Shown: piece by piece, positions 7,843 through 15,747 of the stretch | Layout of the letters: each line of letters begins with the position of its first letter | How positions within the stretch are numbered: the first letter of the stretch is position 1 | Origin: Variovorax gracilis | GTDB lineage: Bacteria; Pseudomonadota; Gammaproteobacteria; Burkholderiales; Burkholderiaceae_C | Length of the DNA: 51,783 bases | Direction: 5' to 3' | Assembly: GCF_030317115.1 (NCBI RefSeq) | Contig: NZ_JASZYF010000035.1 | Span: 1 to 51,783 of the forward strand | Made by a program: the position numbers and the translations under genes | Notes under the pieces: generated by a model | The model's input: the letters and a program-made list of their open reading frames with translations, nothing else | Databases searched by the model: none | What the model was told of the DNA's origin: nothing

Positions 7843-9378
7843 TTATTGCGGCCGTTTGAGCCCGCACTCATTGAGCACGTTTTCGAATAGGCAGTTCGGT
7901 TGAAACGCCACCGGTGCCTCCCGAAACGTTCCGCAGCCGCGCGGCATGTGCCTACGGCATTCGCCTTCGAACGAAAGATTTGCCGAATCGATCCCTGGGA
8001 ACAGGCTGTGGGCACGAGGGCAAAACACGGGCGTGTTGCCACGCACGAGTTGCCGAAGGACCTCTCCCAAGACCAGATGGTGCCACCATGCCGATTGCAC
8101 ACGCGCCGGCAAAGAGTCAATCAACAGTTTCCCATTCGCCACGCGCACTGGCGGGCTGCCGATCACATTCAAGGCGTTCAGAAAGTCGCTGACACCTCGA
8201 AACGCGCGATTTGAAGTTGCTTGGCGCAATTGCAGAAGCGGAACAACACAATGCTTCGCCACATACGCTTCCCAAATGGCCAGCGAACTAAGTAGAGAAT
8301 CATCATCCTTGACGCCGTCCCAATCGGGGCGCCGCTCAAGAGATGCCAGAAGTCCATCATAGGCGTGATCAACTTCAGGTTGGGTCGATTGAGCGGCTGC
8401 GGCCAGGGCCTTAAGGTCGCTGGCTACGAGCAGGTCGACTAGGTCATTGCCCAAGCGATCAAACTGTATGCCGGTAGCGCCGTGTTGAAGATGCACCGTT
8501 TGAATCACACCGGTTGTCAGTACGCGGTCGGTGAGGGAAAGGATCAAGTCCCTCGGGAACTGGAGAATTCCATGGTTTGCGAAGTGCTTGCTGATGAGCA
8601 GGTCCGTAACCATGTAGGAGGTCACGGATTGCGCCACGGCTTGTTCAGTGTCCGTGCCTTCGGTGTCTCCATGTGAGATTGTCATTCGATGGGGTAGGGT
8701 CAACTCACGCGCGATCTCCGGTGGAAAGCAATGAGAAGACATTTCTCGGCAGACAGCATGTGCGTTGCCCTCCAGGAGCGCCTCGAGTCCGATCGGATGC
8801 AGCACTGAGCGCAATCTCGCTTCGCCGTCGGCGCGAACGCGTGCAATGCGGAGCGGGAAAGCGACTACTGTGTCTCCGCCCTCATAGGCCATGTCGACGG
8901 TCAGTCCCTGCGTGTGGCCCTCTACCTCCAAGGGCGCAAATGGTGCGACATATAGTTCCTCAGCGGCCTCGAATGTTCTGGCGTGTCGAATGAAATGCCG
9001 GATCGGCTCAGGGCATACTCCAGACGCGGCCCAGTTGCCCAGGGGGAGCGTCCATGGCATCCGAGCCGCGTTGAGCGTCTGGCCGATCTGGACAAATTTC
9101 CGCAGCAGGGACAGGCGCCCGAGGAACAGGCTGATCCCGGCGGTCGTCCCGAACATGTCGAAGTAGTGTCGCATCTCATGGAACAGGCTCGTCACCTCGT
9201 AGGCAATGCGCAAGAGTTCTTCATGACCGTGGTCTTCGACACGTATCGGTTGATGGCTTCGAATCCGCTCCACGACCGCCTTAGCGGGTTCGGACAAGGT
9301 GAACGCAACCATTCCCAGGGGGTAGTAGAAGGATCCCACCTCTTCTTCGGTCGCACGAGAAAAGAAGGGCGCAGTCAT
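7843..9378 (-). CDS. HExxH-containing protein, possible metallopeptidase
   Basis: A 511-residue protein of no family I recognise. Near the N-terminus is LFHEMRHYFDMFG with HEMRH at about 67-71, an HExxH zinc-binding pattern in a helical setting, so a zinc-dependent peptidase activity is possible; a third ligand is not obvious. The rest is mixed alpha/beta without signal peptide or clear membrane helix. The ATG at 9378 overlaps the stop of the upstream gene (ATGA), implying translational coupling; a longer upstream reading would overlap that gene and has poor composition. The disrupted two-helix membrane gene follows 156 nt downstream on the same strand, so the three may have been one functional unit. 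Confidence 0.6.
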   Translation of the reverse strand: MTAPFFSRATEEEVGSFYYPLGMVAFTLSEPAKAVVERIRSHQPIRVEDHGHEELLRIAYEVTSLFHEMRHYFDMFGTTAGISLFLGRLSLLRKFVQIGQTLNAARMPWTLPLGNWAASGVCPEPIRHFIRHARTFEAAEELYVAPFAPLEVEGHTQGLTVDMAYEGGDTVVAFPLRIARVRADGEARLRSVLHPIGLEALLEGNAHAVCREMSSHCFPPEIARELTLPHRMTISHGDTEGTDTEQAVAQSVTSYMVTDLLISKHFANHGILQFPRDLILSLTDRVLTTGVIQTVHLQHGATGIQFDRLGNDLVDLLVASDLKALAAAAQSTQPEVDHAYDGLLASLERRPDWDGVKDDDSLLSSLAIWEAYVAKHCVVPLLQLRQATSNRAFRGVSDFLNALNVIGSPPVRVANGKLLIDSLPARVQSAWWHHLVLGEVLRQLVRGNTPVFCPRAHSLFPGIDSANLSFEGECRRHMPRGCGTFREAPVAFQPNCLFENVLNECGLKRPQ

Positions 9379-10019
9379 AGCTTGATCGCCCACCGGTTCT
9401 CGGCGTTGGTCACGTCGTCTTCTTGTGCACCCCAAGTGATGACCCTGATGACCCCCTTTGACTTCAACTTCGTGAAGGCAAGCTTGGCACACTCGGCCGA
9501 CATGTTCGCGTCCGATTGAATCTCTTGCGTTGTTGGATAGAGATCTTTGTTCGTGGTGCGATGCCGGGCACGCACGCGTGTCATCGCTTCAAGAACAGCG
9601 ATCGCTTCAGAGTCGCCGGGTTGCTTGAGCACGACCAGCTTGCTCCAGAGCGTCTTCAGCACTGAACCCAGCTGCGTGGTCGTGAGAAGACTCGGTCCAG
9701 TGGTGAACAGCACGATCGCGAGCCCAAGTATCTGCAACCCAGCTTCCGTGGCTGCATCGCCAAAGCTGAAGGCCACGAGCATGTTGGCGCGTCCCGACTT
9801 GTAAAGAACGCTCTTGAAATTCGGGGGAGCAGATACTTGTAACTCTCGCGTGGTCACAAGCGAGTGCCCGCTCGTGGCTTCAGCCAAGAGCAACTGCGCC
9901 AGGCGGGCACGAAGCGCTTCAAGTTGCTCGGGCTCGAACGACGCCGCGACCGCCGTGGCGTGCTCGCCAACGCGTGATAGACAGTGCTGGAGAACCTCAG
10001 TCTCTAGTACATCGGACAT
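9375..10019 (-). CDS. Unknown protein with possible C-terminal winged helix
   Basis: A 214-residue protein. A helical N-terminal third precedes one hydrophobic stretch (GLQILGLAIVLFTTGPSLLT, about 97-116). The C-terminal part resembles a winged helix: TTQEIQSDANMSAECAKLAF then KLKSKGVIRVITWG. ATG 10019 is preferred because AGAGG lies just upstream; a TTG six bases earlier is also possible. It overlaps the HExxH protein gene by 4 nt and probably acts with it, either as a DNA-binding regulator or as a substrate/sensor partner. No named family is recognised. Confidence 0.55.
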   Translation of the reverse strand: MSDVLETEVLQHCLSRVGEHATAVAASFEPEQLEALRARLAQLLLAEATSGHSLVTTRELQVSAPPNFKSVLYKSGRANMLVAFSFGDAATEAGLQILGLAIVLFTTGPSLLTTTQLGSVLKTLWSKLVVLKQPGDSEAIAVLEAMTRVRARHRTTNKDLYPTTQEIQSDANMSAECAKLAFTKLKSKGVIRVITWGAQEDDVTNAENRWAIKL

Positions 10020-10523
10020 AGCCAACCTCTATGTTTCCAAGGGACCCATACCGCCAGAACGTGGGTCCGGTGGGCGTCCCGCAGTCACGACAGACCCCTG
10101 CGCAATTGAGACTCGAACAAACGAGCGCCTCCTCCCTATGCCCGCGCCCGTGCGATTGGGGTGTCTTGATGCAAGACAGGGTGTCCAAGTTGCGCTACGC
10201 GTGGCCAGTGCGCTGTCTAGCCATGGGAAGCCTGACAACGATTGCTCGGCTTGTCTTCCCCAATGGAGGTGACAGCATGGTTTGCTGTGGCGCTCTTCAG
10301 AAGCTGTGCGATTGATATTTCGGCCAAGTGGCGATCTGGCTCTCGGGAGGGCTTGGCCAGGAGCACCTCGGTCGACCGAGTTCGCGCCTTTGGGCGCCCG
10401 CCCGAGGGATGCACGCGGGCAACTGGACTCTTCTACTGTCAGCTTGAGCGTGAGGTTGACCGCATTTGGCGCGAGGTCGAGGTCGCCGCTGACAAAGAGT
10501 TACGATGCCTAAGGAAGGAAGGG
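10020..10523. other. Intergenic, nothing recognised
   Basis: The stretch separates the minus-strand pair from the ISKra4-type element. Open frames here look like composition artefacts. The promoter for the minus-strand pair should lie near 10020-10100, but I could not identify it. Confidence 0.4.
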
Positions 10524-12048
10524 GGGAGCGTATAAATTTTGGGGGAGTGCCCTGGGCCTCGCCGTTCACCTGCACCCCTTCTTGCGCGGCGGAGGTCATC
10601 ATGGATCTGCAGTGGATCGTGTATGTGCAGCGTCAGGGTAGCTGTGATCGAGTTCCACTTGCTACGCTCGAACGTCCGCTGGCGACAGCGACGGCTGGCG
10701 ACTTTGGGCTGTCAATCCGCGAGGGACGGAAGTTGCTCGCGGCTTTGCAAGGTGTTGTCGCGCAGGATCAGATCGTCGCCTATGACATTCATCGGCGTTA
10801 CTGTCGCCATTGCGGCTCGTACCGCCGGATCAAGGACTGGCGGCCCCGGACCTTCGCGACAGGGCTCGGGGAAGTCCATGTCAGGGTTCCGCGCGTCGTT
10901 TCTTGCCAGTGCACGCCCGAGCCACTGGATGACAATGATGAACCGATCGACCTGCGGTTTTCTGAATGTCCGATCGAGCAATTGCTGCCCGCGCGCAGGA
11001 CGCCTGAACTAAGCTACCTGTGCGCAAAGCACGGCGCGTCCAGTTCATATCGAAACGCCGCTCGCGCCATTGCAGATCTTGCGGGCTTATCCAGGCTCAG
11101 TCACACCTCGGTGCGCAAGGAGACAATCGCCTGCGGAGAACGAATTGAAGATGCGCAGTTCGCCGTTGGCTGGCACGCGGTCGCTCGAAGGTCAGACGGT
11201 GCCAAGCATCTTCGAGTCGCCATCGACGGAACGATTCTGAACGCCTCGCCCTACCAGGATGCAGCCAAGTTCGAGGTCGTCGCAGGTCGTGTCGAGCGCG
11301 ACGGTCTCATGGGCCGGCGTTTCGTGTGTGCGCTTCCGCGGCGAACGCTCACAATGGTGCTGATCGCTGCTGCGCTCGAGCAAAGCGGCTGGACACCAGC
11401 GACACTCGTCGATGTCGTCACCGACGGAGCCAGGGGCATGCGCTCACTGGTGACCTCGGTCGTGCCGCGCGTCGCGCCAAAAATCCTCGATTGGTTCCAT
11501 CTCGGAATGAAGCTGCATGCAGTGAAGGGCCCAATCTACGCACGGTGGTACTTCGCTGGCGAACGCCCACTGTTGATCACACGAAGTGAGCGGCTCTGGA
11601 AAAAGATCCGCAATGCGTTGTGGAGAGGAAATGGCGAAGCGGCCATTGAGATGACACGAACGCTGGTGGCTTCCTTGCACGAGGAGCTTGATGCACTGGA
11701 ACCTTTCTACAGGCAGTGCGCCGAAACCGCGCACGGCGCCGCCAAGGCGCTGCTCGGCTTCCTTATGAACAACAGGAAGGACCTCGTGGACTATCAGCGG
11801 GAGAGGATGAAAGGACGGCGGATCTCATCGGCATCGGCGGAGTCCGTGATGAATCACGTGGTCAATCGCCGGATGTCAAAACGGCAGCAGATGCGTTGGT
11901 CGATGAAAGGGGCGCACTGCCTCTTGCAAACACGAGTTGAGCTCCTCGATGGCCGGCTCGAGGAACACTTCGCAAACCGCTTCCCGCACTTCAGATCGCC
12001 GGAGCTGAGTCACGCGTGAGGGGACTCCCCCAGATTTTGTCCGCTCCC
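10524..12048 (+). mobile_element. ISKra4-family insertion sequence, about 1.5 kb
   Basis: Imperfect terminal inverted repeats flank an intact transposase gene: 10524-10553 and 12019-12048 match at 25 of 30 positions, beginning GGGAGCG and including GGGGGAGT. No target duplication is visible, so either the ends are slightly different or the flanks have been rearranged. On its right it abuts the AAA+ ATPase fragment, suggesting it took part in the decay of that gene. Confidence 0.78.
10601..12019 (+). CDS. ISKra4-family transposase
   Basis: A 472-residue transposase. An N-terminal zinc-ribbon-like pair (RRYCRHCGSYRRIKDW) precedes the central catalytic region (VAIDGTILNASPY for the first acidic site, DVVTDGARGM for the second, then LDWFHLGMKLHAVKG), and the C-terminal part carries SASAESVMNHVVNRRMSKRQ, a pattern I associate with ISKra4 proteins. 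ATG 10601 has an excellent GGAGG site 7 nt upstream, preferred over the longer upstream reading that runs through the terminal repeat. No frameshift or stop is seen, so it may be active. Confidence 0.85.
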   Translation: MDLQWIVYVQRQGSCDRVPLATLERPLATATAGDFGLSIREGRKLLAALQGVVAQDQIVAYDIHRRYCRHCGSYRRIKDWRPRTFATGLGEVHVRVPRVVSCQCTPEPLDDNDEPIDLRFSECPIEQLLPARRTPELSYLCAKHGASSSYRNAARAIADLAGLSRLSHTSVRKETIACGERIEDAQFAVGWHAVARRSDGAKHLRVAIDGTILNASPYQDAAKFEVVAGRVERDGLMGRRFVCALPRRTLTMVLIAAALEQSGWTPATLVDVVTDGARGMRSLVTSVVPRVAPKILDWFHLGMKLHAVKGPIYARWYFAGERPLLITRSERLWKKIRNALWRGNGEAAIEMTRTLVASLHEELDALEPFYRQCAETAHGAAKALLGFLMNNRKDLVDYQRERMKGRRISSASAESVMNHVVNRRMSKRQQMRWSMKGAHCLLQTRVELLDGRLEEHFANRFPHFRSPELSHA

Positions 12049-12062
12049 GGCATTACCTGACC

Positions 12063-12335
12063 TCAACAGCTGCCGAAGTCGATGATGAAATCCAGCCGTC
12101 GTACGAAGGCCGGATCGAAGCGCTGGCGGCTGTTGCTGGTGAGGACCACCACGCCGGCATGCAGGAGCAGGCGCACGCCGTCGCAGGCGCGGGCGCGCGT
12201 GGCCGCGCCCAGGCTGTCGTAAAACCGCTCGCGGTGTTCGCAGCGCTGCACCGCGCGCATGAGTTCGCTGCGCACCGCGGGGCTCACCACCAGTGCGTCG
12301 TCGGGCATGGCGCCGGGCAGCGCCTGCGCCAGCGC
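12063..12335 (-). pseudogene. Fragment of an eCIS-type AAA+ ATPase
   Basis: About 90 residues resembling the AAA+ ATPases of contractile injection clusters. PDDALVVSPAVRSELMRAV matches the segment before Walker A (compare EWDDLVLPPTVHARL in the intact ATPase downstream), followed by RERFYDSLGAATRARACDG and VRLLLHAG, the strand leading into the P-loop. It then jumps to VVVLTSNSRQRFDPAFVRRL and DFIIDFG, the sensor and arginine-finger region. Walker A to Walker B is deleted, and both ends are cut: by the IS4-type fragment upstream, and by loss of the C-terminus near the ISKra4-type element. It is on the strand opposite to the eCIS operon and differs in detail from the operon's own ATPase, so it is a paralogue. 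Confidence 0.65.
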
Positions 12336-13063
12336 ATCGCGAGCAGCACGTCCACCCCCGCAGCCATCAGTGTGGCGATCAGGAAGTAGTTGCAGTACAG
12401 GGCGTCGGCCAGCATCACGTCGCCCGGGCGCAGGCTCCCCAGCACTTGGCGCACCAAACCCAGCTCGCCAGTTCCCTTGCCTTGGTGCGGCCCGATGGCC
12501 GCATCCAGCGCCGCCCCGGTGGCCAGGCAAATCACCACGACCAGCCGCGCCAGCGGGAACCCCACGCCACGGGCCTGCGTGCTGGGCTGGGGATACACCG
12601 CTTGGTTCGCCGGCGTATCGGGCATCGACAGTCCTGTACCGTCTACCAGCTTGACGGCACGACCGCGCCACTGCCATTGCTTTGCCGCCTTCTGGCTGAG
12701 CAGTTGGCCCGTTTGGCGGGTGAGCGCACGGACCATCTCCAGGGGCAGCCGCTGGCGCGCTCTGCAATAGCCACCGGTGCGAACGCTGCACATGCTCAAA
12801 CCATCAGCCGCGCGCTGTGCCGCCCAACCGTTGACCGCCCTCTGGCACGAGCCATCAGCCTCCAGCGTCTGGCGCATGAACATCGACAACGTCACCGTCG
12901 GCGGGTACAGCCGCTCCCGGCGCTCGGGCAACTGCGCTTCGGTCGTCTCCAGCAATTCAGCACTCGTCAGAACATTAAAAAGTTCCACCGCCTCTGTCGA
13001 CTTCGCGCGACGCTTCGTGCTGCTTCGGCGTTGAGGCAACGCGCTTTGATCTCTACGATTCAT
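12336..13063 (-). pseudogene. Truncated IS4-family transposase
   Basis: The N-terminal 240 or so residues of an IS4-type DDE transposase. TEAVELFNVLTSAELLE and an HTH-like region are followed by VKLVDGTGLSMPDTPANQ (first catalytic Asp) and GDVMLADALYCNYFLIATL (second Asp, DxxYxN-type). The reading stops making sense near 12335 (after VDVLLAMR), where the sequence becomes the AAA+ fragment, so the catalytic Glu (YREK region) is missing. It cannot be active alone. The terminal repeat on the 13.1-kb side was not identified. Confidence 0.78.
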
Positions 13064-13358
13064 GCTGGCTGGCCTTTGGTTGATCGCGTGGGTGCTTCGT
13101 AAACAACCATGCTATCGACCACTGGTCAGTCACCTTCCTTCGCTTCAATCATTTACGCGCACTGCCGGGGCTTGGCGACCAAAGTAAGGGCCATTCGGTC
13201 TAGGACCGAACCACAATTTGGCCTGGACAATCTTGTCCATGGTGCTCGCCATGGCGCACAAGCCCTCCGGGATCGTCAGTTGCAGGATCAATTTGTCCAG
13301 TCGTCAACCTGAGTCAGAAAAAAGTTGCATCTTGGCCGGTACTTGCATCGGACAGTGC
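13064..13358. other. Upstream region of the eCIS operon
   Basis: No gene is supported. It lies between the transposase remnant and the sigma-54-type promoter and holds a 16-bp palindromic site (13224-13239) with a related half-site TTGTCCA at 13293-13299. The part nearest 13064 is probably the end of the IS4-type element. Confidence 0.45.
13224..13239. promoter_or_regulatory. Candidate activator-binding palindrome
   Basis: TGGACAA-TC-TTGTCCA is a perfect 7-bp inverted repeat with a 2-nt spacer, about 120 bp upstream of the sigma-54-type -24 element. That is a usual distance for an enhancer bound by a sigma-54 activator. A half-site, TTGTCCA, recurs at 13293. Binding by the activator encoded at 49261-50742 is inference. 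Confidence 0.45.
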
Positions 13359-13376
13359 GCGGCACACCGCTTGCAT
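13359..13376 (+). promoter_or_regulatory. Sigma-54-type (-24/-12) promoter
   Basis: GGCAC at 13361-13365 and TTGCA at 13371-13375 fit the sigma-54 consensus (TGGCAC-N5-TTGCA) with only the first T replaced by C. The invariant GG and GC are 12 nt apart, as required. Transcription would start near 13386, 20 nt before the ATG of the first small gene. It is the only match of this quality that I noticed near the start of the operon, and a sigma-54 activator gene lies at the far end of the cluster. Confidence 0.7.
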
Positions 13377-13405
13377 TGATTGTGCTGAGATGCAGGAGGT
13401 TTTCG

Positions 13406-13664
13406 ATGGACGATCGATTTCGAGGCCGACGCGAATTGGTCGGCGGCCATCGTCGAGCACCTTCGACGAGCACCGCACGCCGGCGATACCGCGGAAGGAA
13501 TCGCGCGCTGGTGGCTTGGTGTGGCTCCGGACAAATTCGGCCAGGTTGCCGACGCGTTGGATGCCCTGGAGCGCATGCGGTTCGTGCAACGCTGGGTCAC
13601 GGCCGATGGACGCGAGCAGTACCGAATCGGACCGGCACTGCTCTCAGAGATTCAGCGACCCTGA
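13406..13664 (+). pseudogene. Small winged-helix-like first gene of eCIS operon, frameshifted
   Basis: ATG 13406 has a perfect AGGAGGT ribosome site 5 nt upstream, but its own frame soon becomes non-protein-like. Removing one T from the TTT at 13418-13420 gives a clean 85-residue protein beginning MDDRFEADANWSAAIVEHL and ending at TGA 13664. It includes DTAEGIARWWLGV, VADALDALERMRFVQRWV and REQYRIGPALLSEI, which look like a winged helix with a beta-hairpin wing. It lies just downstream of the sigma-54-type promoter and 20 nt before the cap gene. It may be a small regulator or a sequencing artefact away from being intact. Unless read through, the frameshift removes its product but need not stop downstream expression. 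Confidence 0.6.
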
Positions 13665-13684
13665 TCCTTTGAATCGTAGATCGC

Positions 13685-14302
13685 ATGTACACCTCTATCA
13701 TCGCGACCAGCGAAAGCTTGCGGGAGTTGCTGCGCGCCAGCTTCCGCGCCGACGTCGGCCCGAGCGGACTCGCATCGCTGTTCAGCGGCGGCGTGATGGA
13801 CGTTTCGCTTGCCACGCCTCGCGAGATGCAGGGCCAGCAGCAAGGCCTGTCGATGTGGCTGTACCGCGTGGTGCGGGATGACACGCGCCTGAACGATCCC
13901 CCGGTGCAGCGCCCGCTGCCGGGTGGCGGCGTCGAGCTGCTGCCGCCGCCGCTGCCGCTGCGGCTGCACTACCTAATGACCCCGCTTGTCAACGGCGGGC
14001 CCGACACCGAGCAGCGCATCCTCGGCCGCGTGCTCCAGCTGTTCCACATGCAGCCGGAGCTGTCCGGTGCCGACCTGCGCGGCGACCTGACTGGCAGCCA
14101 TGCGCGGATCCACGCGCGGCTCGAAGCGCTGTCGCTCGACGAGACTTCGCGCGTCTGGGAGGCGCTGGACGGCACCTTCCAGCTCAGCGTGTCGTACGAG
14201 GTCACGCTCGCGAACATCGACAACCTGCTGCAGCCGGTGCGCGCGCCGCTGGTCGAGTCGGTTCAGACGGGCCACGCCGTCATCGTCGGGGAGCCCGCCT
14301 GA
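13685..14302 (+). CDS. eCIS tail terminator/cap protein (DUF4255, Pvc16-like)
   Basis: A 205-residue protein with the Pvc16_N/DUF4255 pattern: the N-terminal helix (SIIATSESLRELLRASF), the variable middle and LPLRLHYLMTPLVNGGPDTE, then ILGRVLQLFHMQPELSGADL. In Pvc/Afp particles this family caps the distal end of the tube and sheath. It lacks a good ribosome site and lies 20 nt after the small wHTH-like gene. It overlaps the next gene by one base (TGATG), indicating coupled translation. Length is typical. Confidence 0.85.
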   Translation: MYTSIIATSESLRELLRASFRADVGPSGLASLFSGGVMDVSLATPREMQGQQQGLSMWLYRVVRDDTRLNDPPVQRPLPGGGVELLPPPLPLRLHYLMTPLVNGGPDTEQRILGRVLQLFHMQPELSGADLRGDLTGSHARIHARLEALSLDETSRVWEALDGTFQLSVSYEVTLANIDNLLQPVRAPLVESVQTGHAVIVGEPA

Positions 14303-15726
14303 TGGCCCGCCGCAGCGTCCAGGTCGCAGGCCAGACCGTCTGGATCGCCGACGACGACCCCGCCGCGCCCGAGTTGGGCTGGTGGGCCGTGCTGCGCACC
14401 CGCGTGGTCGACGAAGTCACCGAAGCGCCGCCGCACGTCGTGCCGCGGCTGCGCAGCGACACACCGCGCTGCACGCCGCGCATCAGCGACGACGGGGTCT
14501 GCGGGCTGATCGCACGGCCGCGCGATGCGTCGACCGCGCTGGTCACGCCGGGCGCGCTGCGCGCGACCGTCGAGGTCGACGGGTACCTGCCACAGGTGCT
14601 CGACGCGGCGATCGACGTGGCGCGCCGCCAACTGCCCGCCGGCGCCGCAGCCGGCGCGACCGTGCTGACTATCACACCGCCCGAGCCGGCCGGTCGGCCG
14701 CAGTTCCAGCCCGGCCGCGGCGTGATGCTGGAGCGACCGCTACCGACTGACCCGGAGCAGTTCACGCTGCACGTCACCCCGCTCGCGCCGCCGGCCCTGA
14801 ACCAGGTGCCGATCGCCGACGCGGTCGCGCCGCTGCGTACGGTCAACGCGCACGTCGCCGGCGTCCCCATCGTGCTCCCCGACCAGCCGCTGCACCGCGC
14901 CGAGCCGGCGCGCATCCGCGGCCGTGCGCTGCGCCAGACCGGCCCGGGCAGCGCGCCGGTGCCGGCGCCGGGCGCGCACGTCGGCATCCGCGGAGTCTGG
15001 TGGACAACGCGCGAAGTGGTGGACAACAGCGTGCCGCCGCACCCGGCGCGCATCGTCGGCTTCGAGGCGCCGCTCGCATTCGCGCATGCGTTCGGCACGC
15101 CGCTGGAGCGCGCGGCGCTGACGCCCGATGGCATCAACCGCGCTTGTCGCGCCCGTGCCTTCGCCGGCGCGACGACGCTGGCCGTACACCCGTGGGCCGG
15201 GCTGAACCCGATCGGCGGCGACGTGCTGCAGATCGAGGCCGACAACAGCAACGAGCGGGAGCTGGTGATCACCGAACGCTTCGATAGCACGATCGATCCG
15301 GTCACGCCGGCGCGGCTGTGGCTGCGCGCGCCGCTCGCGTTCCCGCATGAGCCGCAGGCGCCGATCGTGCATGCGGTGCTGGGCGTGGTCGCGCTCGGCG
15401 CGATCGAGCGAGAGGCCGTCGCCGGCGACCGCGTGCTGTTCGCGAGCACGCTGGCCGCGGTGACCACCCACGACCTGTTGCGCATCGGCGGCGCGGCAGC
15501 CGATGCCGAGTTGCGCTTTGTGACTTGCGTGCCGACGCACAACGGCCTGGCCTTCGCGCACGAGACGATGCTGGCGGCCGACGGCAGCTTCGCGCTGCCG
15601 CCAATCGCGCGCATCGCGCAAGCGCAGTTTTTCATCGAACACGCCGGCCACCCGGCGCAGCAGCCGATCGATTTCGTTCCCGAGCCTGGCAACGCCCGCA
15701 CGCTCCAGGTCTTGTTCACGCCGTGA
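14302..15726 (+). CDS. Beta-module protein of the eCIS cluster, unknown role
   Basis: A 474-residue protein. The N-terminal part (about 1-110) is WWAVLRTRVVDEVTEAPP and a carboxypeptidase-like or Ig-like beta region with TPGALRATVEVDGYLPQVL. The rest contains repeated modules of the form AGATxLxV...GDxLxIE...ExxV at about 115-150, 290-325 and 370-410, the same module found inside the adjacent sheath. It has no signal peptide, membrane helix or catalytic motif. Placed between cap and sheath, it is probably a structural decoration or adaptor of the sheath surface. The C-terminus (PIDFVPEPGNARTLQVLFTP) looks like another beta domain. Confidence 0.6.
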   Translation: MARRSVQVAGQTVWIADDDPAAPELGWWAVLRTRVVDEVTEAPPHVVPRLRSDTPRCTPRISDDGVCGLIARPRDASTALVTPGALRATVEVDGYLPQVLDAAIDVARRQLPAGAAAGATVLTITPPEPAGRPQFQPGRGVMLERPLPTDPEQFTLHVTPLAPPALNQVPIADAVAPLRTVNAHVAGVPIVLPDQPLHRAEPARIRGRALRQTGPGSAPVPAPGAHVGIRGVWWTTREVVDNSVPPHPARIVGFEAPLAFAHAFGTPLERAALTPDGINRACRARAFAGATTLAVHPWAGLNPIGGDVLQIEADNSNERELVITERFDSTIDPVTPARLWLRAPLAFPHEPQAPIVHAVLGVVALGAIEREAVAGDRVLFASTLAAVTTHDLLRIGGAAADAELRFVTCVPTHNGLAFAHETMLAADGSFALPPIARIAQAQFFIEHAGHPAQQPIDFVPEPGNARTLQVLFTP

Positions 15727-15747
15727 TGCCCTGAAGGAGAAGCCGCG

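Noticed and set aside
10242..10535. Plus-strand frame of 97 codons before the ISKra4-type element
   Set aside because: It has no ribosome site and the composition looks random; it runs into the terminal repeat.
13406..13881. Longer alternative plus-strand frames across 13325-13881
   Set aside because: They have poor composition and overlap the DUF4255 gene; the frame after 13420 in the third phase is clearly protein-like instead.
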